Shown here one piece after another: positions 1-5,424 of a stretch of DNA of 8,001 nt. Source of the DNA: Phycisphaeraceae bacterium (GTDB lineage: Bacteria > Planctomycetota > Phycisphaerae > Phycisphaerales > Phycisphaeraceae); the NCBI GenBank assembly GCA_016763955.1, contig JAESSU010000384.1, positions 1-8,001 on the forward strand. Direction: 5' to 3'. The notes under the pieces were generated by a model that did not search any database, was not told where the DNA came from, and saw only the letters and a program-made list of their open reading frames with translations. Made by a program: the position numbers and the translations under genes. How positions within the stretch are numbered: position 1 is the stretch's first letter; every line of letters begins with the position of its first letter.

Positions 1-53
1 CAAAAGGTATCTTTAAAAAACACTAAGGCGTGTACACAAACAACATGCTAATT

Positions 54-1466
54 TTATGGGCTAGGGGCATATTCCCCGAGTGTGTCCCAGAAAATCTTTT
101 CGGTTGCCTTGAACTTGTCAAAGATCGTGCTCAGATGTTCAATCATGTCCTTGACCTGCTGGGGGTCGGTGTCCTGTTGATTGGCCACAGAGTCCAAACT
201 CGCGGACACCGCTTGCAGCGCACTGGCAGCTAATGCGAATGACCGGGCAGCGTCATACAAGTTATCCGTTTCTAGCTCTTCTTCGCTAGGTGTATGTAGC
301 AATCGCCACGGGCTGCGTCGGATTTCTACGGTTGCTAGCTTAAGCTGTTCTGCGCTGATTTGAGCATTGGCTATTGTGCGCTCGAGGATGGGTTTTTGAC
401 CGACCGCAAAGTCACGTACTTTCGACGCGGCGGCTTGGAGATTGGCCATTGTTTCTTGGACATGTGCCATCGCAGTGTTGAGCTGAGTGAGGGTGTCGTT
501 TTTCAAACCTGCAACGAAATATTTTGTATCGGCAGCGGCTTGTTTTACATTGGCTAAAGAATCAATCACGGTTTGCTGCTGTGATTTCACCAGATCGTCG
601 AGTTTGCTCACGGCATTATTGGCATGTTGAATCGTGTTGGAAATTCTGTCATTCCATTGTTTGGAATTGTTTTTTAGATCGGTGGTAATGATTTTAATGT
701 TGTGAAGTGAGACATTTAATTCCGTCAGTGATTGCTGCGCTTGTGTCGCGATGGTATTGGCTTTGCCTGTAATCTGAGGCAAGTCATTTCGAATGCTTGC
801 GCTGATGGCTGCTGCGTTTTCAATGATCTGTTGAATTTCCATCCGCTGTTTGGTTTCAATGCCCATGTTCACGGCCATGTCACGGATGAGTGGGCTGCCT
901 GCAATAGCACCGGGGATGGCGTTTGGCGGGCCTGGATACAGTGCGAGTAATTCATGGGGCTTTAGGTCAATACGTTTTTGACTTAGTGCCAGTGACCAGT
1001 CAGGAACCACGGTCGAGGGGATGATTTTGTCGGGTGCGTATTCCATTTGATTACGCTGTTTTTCTGATGTGATTCCAACACTGCCGCCTACGGAGCCAAT
1101 ATTAAGACGCGTGCCTGAGCCTAGCGGCGGGACAACCAATTCGATTTGGGCATCCCAGAAAATTTTAATTTCTTCGGGGGTGAGCATGGTGACATTCAAA
1201 CCGACAATTTGTGATGAGCCATCGGTGTGTTCTTTGTAGAAGGGGTCGATGCTCAGTACGGTTCCGATTGGTTGATCACCTAAGGTTACTGCAGCACCGG
1301 GTTTTAATCCTTGTACGCCATCACTTAGTTGATAGAAAATATGCACGGGCTTGGTGGTCTGGGTCAAGCTCTTAAAATCCGCGAGCGTGAAGATCACGAT
1401 CAAGGTGAGAATGATGCCTGTCAGAACAAATATGCCGGCTTTAACGTGGTCTTGTTTTTGTGCCAT
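54..1466 (-). CDS. MCE-domain (MlaD-like) lipid transport substrate-binding protein
   Basis: This is a periplasmic, membrane-anchored MCE protein, the lipid-binding part of a Mla-type ABC system that moves phospholipids between membranes. One N-terminal transmembrane helix spans about residues 10-30 (GIFVLTGIILTLIVIF), with no cleavage site. It is followed by one MCE domain at about 38-130, with the typical 'GVQGLKPGAAVTLGDQPIG' segment and 'GSGTRLNIGSVGGS'. Residues 200-385 are rich in Ala, Gln, Asn and Thr, with heptad-like spacing that suggests a long helical or coiled-coil stalk. The end carries 'SPWRLLHTPSEEELETDNLY' and another helical stretch. At 470 residues it is far longer than E. 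coli MlaD (about 180), as in many long single-MCE proteins. The ATG lies 32 nt after the MlaF-like stop, so the two genes are probably co-transcribed. No strong Shine-Dalgarno is visible. Family assignment is secure; the transported lipid and direction are not known. Confidence 0.9.
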   Translation of the reverse strand: MAQKQDHVKAGIFVLTGIILTLIVIFTLADFKSLTQTTKPVHIFYQLSDGVQGLKPGAAVTLGDQPIGTVLSIDPFYKEHTDGSSQIVGLNVTMLTPEEIKIFWDAQIELVVPPLGSGTRLNIGSVGGSVGITSEKQRNQMEYAPDKIIPSTVVPDWSLALSQKRIDLKPHELLALYPGPPNAIPGAIAGSPLIRDMAVNMGIETKQRMEIQQIIENAAAISASIRNDLPQITGKANTIATQAQQSLTELNVSLHNIKIITTDLKNNSKQWNDRISNTIQHANNAVSKLDDLVKSQQQTVIDSLANVKQAAADTKYFVAGLKNDTLTQLNTAMAHVQETMANLQAAASKVRDFAVGQKPILERTIANAQISAEQLKLATVEIRRSPWRLLHTPSEEELETDNLYDAARSFALAASALQAVSASLDSVANQQDTDPQQVKDMIEHLSTIFDKFKATEKIFWDTLGEYAPSP

Positions 1467-1498
1467 GAATTAATATTTTTTAGGTTAGGGGTTACAGG

Positions 1499-2419
1499 TC
1501 ATACTTTGGCGCGTGTGGGTGTGACAGCAGGGCGTGATGCGATTTGTGGTGCAACGAGCCCCAGCAGGTCTTCAGCATAATTGGAAGTTTGTTTGCGTTC
1601 AGTTAAAGGCCCTTCAAAACTTCCGGTGAGGAACTGGCGAATAAGTGCTTCGTCGTTTGTCAGATCATTGGCGGTGCTGTCTCGGATCGTTTCAAATTCT
1701 TCACGGGTGCCGATTTTTAAGACGCGCCCTTTATCCAACATCACCATGCGGTCAGCAATAGTAAATGCCGAATCCATTTCATGCGTGACAACCACGCTAG
1801 TCACCCCGAGGTCTCGTGAGAGACGGATCATCAGTTGATCGATCTCTGCACTGGTGACCGGGTCAAGGCCAGCAGAAGGTTCATCATAAAATAGAATTTG
1901 TGGGTCCAGTGCCAGCGCTCGGGCTAGACCTGCACGTTTTTTCATCCCGCCGGAAATTTCGGAAGGCAGCTTTTGTGCGTGTTCACGCAGTCCCACCATC
2001 TCAAGTTTGATCTTGACCATGATGTCGATGATTTCCTCAGAGAGATCGGTGTGCTCCATGAGAATCAAAGCGATGTTTTCGCGCAAGCTCATGGAGTTAA
2101 ACAGCGCGCCGGACTGAAATAGGATACCTATTTTTTTACGTACTTCGTTGAGCTGTTCTTCGCTAACGCCAATGACGGATTGGCCCATTAGTTCAATGGT
2201 GCCACTGTCGGGTTGTAATGAGCCGATTAGGTGTCTAAGGAGTGTACTTTTGCCACAGCCTGAGCCGCCCATAATGACGATTGTTTCGCCGTTGTAGACA
2301 TCGAGATTAATGCCATCAAGTACAGCTCGTGGGCCACCAAATGTTTGAACCAGATTGCGGACTCGGATTGCGCACGTGCGCTGCGGAACGTCTTGCAATG
2401 TAGATGGGGTTTGGCTCAT
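1499..2419 (-). CDS. mlaF: MlaF-like ABC transporter ATP-binding protein
   Basis: This is the cytoplasmic ATPase of a Mla-type (MCE) lipid ABC transporter and powers a MlaE-type permease. Walker A is GGSGCGKST at residues 51-59 (Lys57) and the Q-loop glutamine is Gln102. The signature is the MlaF-style 'SEISGGMKKRAGLARA' around 153-168. Walker B is 'ILFYDEPSAGLDP' at 175-187 with catalytic Glu180, and the H-loop is His213 in 'VVTHEM'. The segment 'LIRQFLTGSFEGPL' near 259-272 is the usual MlaF C-terminal end. About 34 further residues, polar and without clear structure, extend beyond it, giving 306 residues against roughly 270 in E. coli. The MCE protein gene follows after 32 nt. The expected permease gene (mlaE) is not next to it in this window. 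The ATG at 2419 gives the full N-terminal beta strand ('CAIRVRNLVQTFGG'). Confidence 0.93.
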   Translation of the reverse strand: MSQTPSTLQDVPQRTCAIRVRNLVQTFGGPRAVLDGINLDVYNGETIVIMGGSGCGKSTLLRHLIGSLQPDSGTIELMGQSVIGVSEEQLNEVRKKIGILFQSGALFNSMSLRENIALILMEHTDLSEEIIDIMVKIKLEMVGLREHAQKLPSEISGGMKKRAGLARALALDPQILFYDEPSAGLDPVTSAEIDQLMIRLSRDLGVTSVVVTHEMDSAFTIADRMVMLDKGRVLKIGTREEFETIRDSTANDLTNDEALIRQFLTGSFEGPLTERKQTSNYAEDLLGLVAPQIASRPAVTPTRAKV

Positions 2420-2460
2420 ACGATTGTGTTTTTAAAGTTTGTCTTGGGGCTTGCCAACGA

Positions 2461-2477
2461 GGGTCTAAATGGGTCTA
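2461..2477. repeat. Tandem GGGTCTA repeat upstream of the mlaF-like gene
   Basis: The heptamer GGGTCTA occurs at 2461-2467 and again at 2471-2477, exactly 10 bp apart, about one helical turn. It lies 42-58 bp upstream of the ATPase start, in the 180-bp gap between the YdjY-type gene and mlaF. This spacing is typical of a direct-repeat regulator site, but no function can be shown. I found no convincing sigma70 promoter in this gap. Confidence 0.4.
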
Positions 2478-2599
2478 TTTTATGCAAAATCAAGTCAATA
2501 ATATTTTGTGTATAGCGACTTAATAAGTTTCTACATCATACCGTAAGCCCAATGGTCTGTCTTGATTTATTCTAAACGGTTCGGAAGCGTTGCATTGGC

Positions 2600-3328
2600 T
2601 TAGGGTGTCTTTGGCTGAGTTTTTTTAGGCAAAGATTTGATCGGCGTTAAACGGACCGTGACGGGTGTGCCGATGGGGGGGATTTTTTTTGTTTGCGCTT
2701 GCCAGTCAGCATTGTCGTTTCGGGAGGTGAGTTGGGTGTGTCGTGCCAGTAGGTCATCACCAAAGTGGACGAGTGTGATCACACTGCCGTTAGCATCTGC
2801 ACGATAGATGGGTGGGTCTTGATTTTTTAAAAAACTTGAGCCAGTAAAAAGCCAGTAGTGATCTTTAAGCGATGCTTGGGTTGTTTTGTTATAGATCCAT
2901 TGATTGGCATGGACGTGATGTTTAAGCCCTTGATGTTCGTAGATTAGATCAATCGCAACAAGCGGGCCTTTTGCTTCGGTGATTTTTAATTCATTGCCGA
3001 TTTTTTTCCCGGTCATGGGGTTGCCTGGTTTGAGTCCGAGCATGATTAGAGCCAGGTGTATATGGCTAGGCTTTGCCGTGGTCGTGAGGATGGATTCGTG
3101 TTCCTTGGTGCCCGGTGTACAGAGCAGCAGTTCAAGCCAATCTCCATCGCGTAAGACCACCTTTGCTTGAATATCCACCGACTGATTTTCATGATTGATC
3201 ACCAGTCCCTTAAGCGTGGTACGTTTGGGTTTGTCTGGTTCTGGTGTCGGCGCTTGAGCATGTACAGATGTACTGCCAAGCGATAGGGCAATCAATATGA
3301 CAGGAAGAATTTTCATCATTCGTATCAT
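2600..3328 (-). CDS. Secreted YdjY-domain-like protein, function unknown
   Basis: The protein has a clear Sec signal peptide: MIRMMK, then a hydrophobic core 'ILPVILIALSLGSTS', with likely cleavage after 'VHA' at residue 24. A proline-rich linker ('QAPTPEPDKPKR') and one domain of about 190 residues follow. 'GDWLELLLCTPGTKEHESIL' at 62-81, followed by 'PSHIHLALIMLGLKPG' at 87-102, matches the YdjY-domain pattern known from many planctomycete secreted proteins. His77-Glu78 and the 'LGLKPG' turn are its hallmarks. The biochemical role of this domain is not known to me. The C-terminus is Lys/Pro-rich. ATGs at codons 1, 4 and 5 are all possible starts and none has a good Shine-Dalgarno; codon 1 is the default. 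It is probably transcribed alone from the regulated leader described separately. It is separated from mlaF by 180 bp, so a shared transport role cannot be assumed. Confidence 0.82.
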   Translation of the reverse strand: MIRMMKILPVILIALSLGSTSVHAQAPTPEPDKPKRTTLKGLVINHENQSVDIQAKVVLRDGDWLELLLCTPGTKEHESILTTTAKPSHIHLALIMLGLKPGNPMTGKKIGNELKITEAKGPLVAIDLIYEHQGLKHHVHANQWIYNKTTQASLKDHYWLFTGSSFLKNQDPPIYRADANGSVITLVHFGDDLLARHTQLTSRNDNADWQAQTKKIPPIGTPVTVRLTPIKSLPKKTQPKTP

Positions 3329-3447
3329 ATCGTTTTGCTATGGATGTTGGTGGTGATGAAAAAAAATAGGCCCGGCGAACCGAAGTTCAGCCGAGCCCTT
3401 CCGGGGGCAAATGGGATGTCGTTAAGCCGTAATAGAAGTGTTTCCAT
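3325..3447 (-). other. Possible 40-codon leader ORF overlapping the YdjY-type start
   Basis: An ATG at 3447 opens 40 codons (METLLLRLNDIPFAPG... ending NIHSKTI). The TGA overlaps the ATG of the downstream gene (ATATGA), an arrangement that would allow translational coupling. The reading frame runs through the intrinsic terminator hairpin and its U tract, which become 'SPGLFFF'. A translating ribosome could therefore prevent the hairpin. There is no good Shine-Dalgarno and no recognisable protein family, so this may well be chance. Confidence 0.15.
3359..3398 (-). terminator. Strong intrinsic terminator 30 nt before the YdjY-type start codon
   Basis: On the minus strand, GGCTCGGC pairs with GCCGGGCC (one G-U pair). 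A single bulged base follows, then GAAC/GTTC closed by a C(UUCG)G tetraloop. Immediately downstream is TA and then eight T residues (A8 at 3359-3366 on the plus strand). It is a textbook Rho-independent terminator. It is placed before the gene and not after one, because no convincing minus-strand gene ends here. Confidence 0.8.
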
Positions 3448-3461
3448 CGCGTTGCTCAACT
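3359..3461 (-). ncRNA. Predicted terminated leader / small RNA upstream of the YdjY-type gene
   Basis: A transcript starting about 7 nt past the TATAAT at 3468-3473 (near 3461) and ending at the intrinsic terminator would be roughly 100 nt. It could be a 5' leader controlled by termination (riboswitch-like or attenuator) or an independent small RNA. Just ahead of the terminator, GCCC (3405-3408) can pair with GGGC (3395-3398), overlapping the terminator's 5' arm, which is a weak alternative fold. I do not recognise a known riboswitch, 6S, SRP or tmRNA signature in it. Confidence 0.4.
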
Positions 3462-3467
3462 GATTAC

Positions 3468-3495
3468 ATTATACCCTTGTGAGTTGCTGATGCAA
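3468..3495 (-). promoter_or_regulatory. Sigma70-like promoter for the YdjY-type gene leader
   Basis: Minus-strand TTGCAT (plus 3490-3495) and a perfect TATAAT (plus 3468-3473) are separated by 16 bp. The predicted start is near 3461, about 130 nt upstream of the ATG and upstream of the terminator. It is the best promoter match in the window. Confidence 0.6.
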
Positions 3496-3498
3496 GGG
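3474..3498. promoter_or_regulatory. Inverted repeat over the promoter spacer (candidate operator)
   Basis: CCCTTG (3474-3479) and CAAGGG (3493-3498) form a perfect 6-bp inverted repeat with 13 bp between the arms. It abuts the -10 box and overlaps the -35 box of the minus-strand promoter. A dimeric repressor bound here would block RNA polymerase. Function is inferred from position only. Confidence 0.4.
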
Positions 3499-3566
3499 GG
3501 TGTGTAGAATATAGTTGTATTGAAAACGCTAGTTGTTATGTGGTTTTTCCTAAAGTAGCCTGTTGG

Positions 3567-3594
3567 TTGGGGCACTTTGCAATTAAGAGATAAT
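3567..3594 (+). promoter_or_regulatory. Weak candidate promoter for the oxidoreductase gene
   Basis: TTGGGG (3567-3572) and GATAAT (3589-3594) lie 16 bp apart, with an AT-rich stretch between. The predicted start would fall in a run of nine T residues (3600-3608). The -35 match is poor. It is the only plausible sigma70-like pair I see on this strand before the gene. Confidence 0.3.
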
Positions 3595-3646
3595 TAGTCT
3601 TTTTTTTTACAACGGGCATGAACAAGAGTTACCTTAATTGGCGTGT

Positions 3647-3690
3647 TTGGGTAGTTTGGTAAGATGCAGTTGTTGGGTAGGTACTTTGGT
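3647..3690 (+). repeat. Imperfect direct repeat in the oxidoreductase leader
   Basis: TTGGGTAG followed by TTTGGT (3647-3660) recurs as TTGGGTAG, then GTAC, then TTTGGT (3673-3690). The second copy runs into the proposed GTG start at 3689. The repeat lies in what would be a Cys/Trp-containing N-terminal tail if the earliest TTG (3638) were used. This supports reading it as untranslated leader. Confidence 0.45.
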
Positions 3691-4768
3691 GAAAAAGAAT
3701 AGAAAGAATACCTTGAAAAATAATCAAAAAATTCGAATTGGCTTCATTGGAGCAGGTGGAATATGCCGGAGTCGCCATTTGCCGGGGCTTGAAAAATGCG
3801 AGAATGTTCAAGTGGTGGCGGTTTGCAATCGCTCACAGGCCAGCTCGCAAGCGGTTGCCAATGAATTTTCGATTCCTGAAATTCAGACGGATTGGCACAA
3901 GCTTGTTGAACGTGATGACTTGGATGCGATCTTTATCGGAACCTGGCCGTACATGCATAAGGAAATGGCGATTGCCGTATTAAAATCTCAGAAGCATTGT
4001 TTTAGTCAGGCACGGATGTGTTGCAATCTCAATGAGTCGAAACAGATGATCGAGATTGCCCGCAATGTTCCGCATTTGGTGCATATGGTTTGCCCGCCAC
4101 CGCATCGTATGCCGTTTGAACCTTGGCTTAAAAATGCTTTGGCTCAGGAGCTTATTGGTGAGTTGACTTTGGTCGAACTTCGCTCAGCAAGTGCGGCGAA
4201 TCTTAATGCCAACGAGCTGACATGGCGTGAACAATATGAGTATTCCGGTGAGCATATTTTAGCGATGGGCATTTATGCCGAGACACTTAATGCATGGGTC
4301 GGGCCTTATGAAACACTCTCTGCGAATCTTTCAACACCCATTGGCCGCAAGGTTGTGGACGGTAAAGAGATTGAGGTCAAAATCCCTCAGATCGTAAGTA
4401 TCACCGGCCAGCTTGCTAACGGTGCGATCTGTCAGGAAACGCATACAGGACTCGTCGCAGACACCAGTACGCCTGCCGATGTGATTACGCTTTATGGCAC
4501 GAAAGGTACGATTCGTCATACGTTTCTAACCGACGAAATTTTATACGCACCCAAGGGCCAAGCTCTAACGCCAGTCGATGTGCCCGCAGAACGGACTCGT
4601 GACTGGCAGGTTGAACAGGACTTTATTGATGCAATTCGTAAAGCACAAGCCAGTGAACCTTGGCAGGTGAGTCCAGATTTTGTGGAAGGACACCAGTACA
4701 TGCTCAAGGTTCATGCTGTACATGAGTCTGCACGGTTAGGGTGTGCAATTAATCTTGGGATGCTTTGA
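3689..4768 (+). CDS. Gfo/Idh/MocA-family oxidoreductase with variant catalytic motif
   Basis: This is a predicted NAD(P)-dependent oxidoreductase of the sugar/inositol dehydrogenase superfamily, cytoplasmic, substrate unknown. With the GTG start it has 359 residues. The dinucleotide-binding loop is 'GFIGAGGICRSRHLPGL' at 18-34, 'DDLDAIFIGTWPYMH' is at 76-90, and a C-terminal beta-sheet substrate domain follows from about 140. The usual EKP motif is replaced by 'SQARM' at 106-110, so the lysine is absent. The usual GxHxxD is 'GIYAET' at 194-199, with Tyr and Thr in place of His and Asp. The protein may belong to a non-canonical subfamily or act on an unusual substrate. An open frame extends back to TTG 3638, but that tail (Cys-Ser-Cys-Trp) resembles no family N-terminus and overlaps a leader repeat. 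TTG 3713 is another option. Thirty-nine nucleotides separate it from the next gene. Confidence 0.87.
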   Translation: MKKNRKNTLKNNQKIRIGFIGAGGICRSRHLPGLEKCENVQVVAVCNRSQASSQAVANEFSIPEIQTDWHKLVERDDLDAIFIGTWPYMHKEMAIAVLKSQKHCFSQARMCCNLNESKQMIEIARNVPHLVHMVCPPPHRMPFEPWLKNALAQELIGELTLVELRSASAANLNANELTWREQYEYSGEHILAMGIYAETLNAWVGPYETLSANLSTPIGRKVVDGKEIEVKIPQIVSITGQLANGAICQETHTGLVADTSTPADVITLYGTKGTIRHTFLTDEILYAPKGQALTPVDVPAERTRDWQVEQDFIDAIRKAQASEPWQVSPDFVEGHQYMLKVHAVHESARLGCAINLGML

Positions 4769-4807
4769 TTTTTTGGAATTTATTAGTGAATGAAGACTCA
4801 GTGAGCT

Positions 4808-5179
4808 ATGACAGATTCACCTGCTGAAAATCATTTAGATGTTCACAAAATTACATGGACAGCTCTGCTGGCCCAGTGGGTGGCGTTTGCGCGGTCAGCA
4901 GTCGCCTTGCCTGATGATCCTCAGGGTCGCCGGATCAAGGCTTGTGTGCCGGACCTGATCATGTTGCAAGCTCTCTGGTTTGCGCTACAGCATGTCGATG
5001 AACTATCACCTGATCAGCGAGCACTAGGATTTGACCGGGCAGCGGTACTTATTGATCGGCATGTTCAGCAACTCACGGACCGTTGGCATCCGGCTCCATT
5101 ACCCCAGCGAATCGAGCAACTTATCACGGATGCTCAACAATTGCTGGCAAAAGTTTCTGGGGCTCAAAACGACCAATAG
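4808..5179 (+). CDS. Small alpha-helical protein of unknown function
   Basis: The product is 123 residues, with no signal peptide, no transmembrane segment and no cysteine-based metal site. It is predicted mostly helical: 'WTALLAQWVAFARSAVALPD' at 17-36, 'PDLIMLQALWFALQHV' at 48-63, 'QRALGFDRAAVLIDRHVQQL' at 70-89, and a final amphipathic helix at 98-117. The tryptophan- and leucine-rich faces suggest a helical bundle or a partner-binding protein. I do not recognise a named family, although its ordered, well-composed sequence argues for a real gene. It starts 39 nt after the oxidoreductase stop and precedes the pyrG region by about 90-120 nt, so it may share a transcript with the oxidoreductase. 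The ATG at 4808 has only a weak upstream purine stretch (GTGAG). Confidence 0.72.
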   Translation: MTDSPAENHLDVHKITWTALLAQWVAFARSAVALPDDPQGRRIKACVPDLIMLQALWFALQHVDELSPDQRALGFDRAAVLIDRHVQQLTDRWHPAPLPQRIEQLITDAQQLLAKVSGAQNDQ

Positions 5180-5193
5180 TGTGAATCACGATG

Positions 5194-5210
5194 TGAACCC
5201 AATGGGTTCA
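5194..5210. promoter_or_regulatory. Near-perfect 17-bp palindrome between the orphan gene and pyrG
   Basis: TGAACCC (5194-5200), AAT, GGGTTCA (5204-5210). The arms are perfect and the outer two bases of the spacer also pair, leaving one central base. It is followed by five A residues, not a U tract, so on the plus strand it is not a standard intrinsic terminator. It lies 25 bp upstream of the candidate pyrG -35 box, suiting an operator or an RNA hairpin. Confidence 0.45.
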
Positions 5211-5234
5211 AAAATCGCAGCGTAACAGTCCAAG

Positions 5235-5263
5235 TTGAAATACATGGGATTTAACGATATCTT
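5235..5263 (+). promoter_or_regulatory. Candidate sigma70 promoter for pyrG
   Basis: TTGAAA (5235-5240) and TATCTT (5258-5263) are separated by 17 bp. The predicted start near 5270 falls at or just after ATG 5269 and leaves a leader of about 30 nt before ATG 5302. That favours 5302 over 5269 as the first start of the extended pyrG frame. Confidence 0.4.
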
Positions 5264-5301
5264 GGGACATGCCCCAAAAGAAAAACACATCCAAAGCACC
5301 A

Positions 5302-5397
5302 ATGTCAGTTGGCGATTCTCAAGTTTCAAGCCTTCTGGCCGACGCTGGACAATCTTCACACGAGTCTGAATTTTTTAGCCCTATCCCCGAGGGATAA
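5302..5397 (+). other. In-frame N-terminal segment of pyrG ending in TAA, or a 31-residue leader peptide
   Basis: ATG 5302 opens 31 codons (MSVGDSQVSSLLADAG... ending SEFFSPIPEG) that stop at TAA 5395-5397. The frame is identical to that of pyrG. After the TAA it continues without interruption as IPGRHKYVVV into the annotated CTP synthase. The part after the TAA (KYVVV) is the first beta strand of the CTP synthase fold, matching NYIFV in E. coli. The segment therefore looks like the true N-terminal extension of the enzyme interrupted by one stop codon; a TAT or TAC tyrosine would restore it. A separate leader peptide is the alternative. ATG 5269 in the same frame is a second possible start. 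Confidence 0.5.
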
Positions 5398-5402
5398 ATC
5401 CC
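5382..5402 (+). repeat. Overlapping small hairpins around the in-frame TAA before pyrG
   Basis: TATCCC (5382-5387) pairs with GGGATA (5391-5396) across the loop CGA. The same GGGAT can pair instead with ATCCC (5398-5402) across AA. ATCCCCG is repeated at 5383-5389 and 5398-5404. The two folds are mutually exclusive and both involve the TAA stop and the GAGGG Shine-Dalgarno-like sequence at 5389-5393. Structural role inferred only. Confidence 0.45.
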
Positions 5403-5424
5403 CGGACGACATAAATATGTCGTT

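Noticed and set aside
13..56. Possible terminator after the MCE gene (ACAC/GTGT stem then T6 on the minus strand)
   Set aside because: The stem is only 4 bp with a 6-nt loop, too weak to call.
2547..2601. Inverted repeat AAGCC(C)AATG / CATTGGCTT after the YdjY-type gene
   Set aside because: It has a bulge, a loop of nearly 40 nt and no T tract on either strand. It is not a credible terminator.
3638..3688. TTG 3638 as the oxidoreductase start
   Set aside because: It adds a Cys/Trp-containing tail not seen in the family and is made of a direct repeat. GTG 3689 starts close to the Rossmann fold and fits better.
3629..3811. Minus-strand frame of 60 codons overlapping the oxidoreductase start
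   Set aside because: Low-complexity Thr/Gln-rich sequence opposite a well-supported gene. No family features, and it ends about 170 nt upstream of the minus-strand promoter, so it does not explain the terminator either.
5395..5397. TAA reassigned to a sense codon in this organism
   Set aside because: The MCE and YdjY-type genes both end naturally at TAA, and TGA and TAG also end genes here, so a standard code is the simplest reading.
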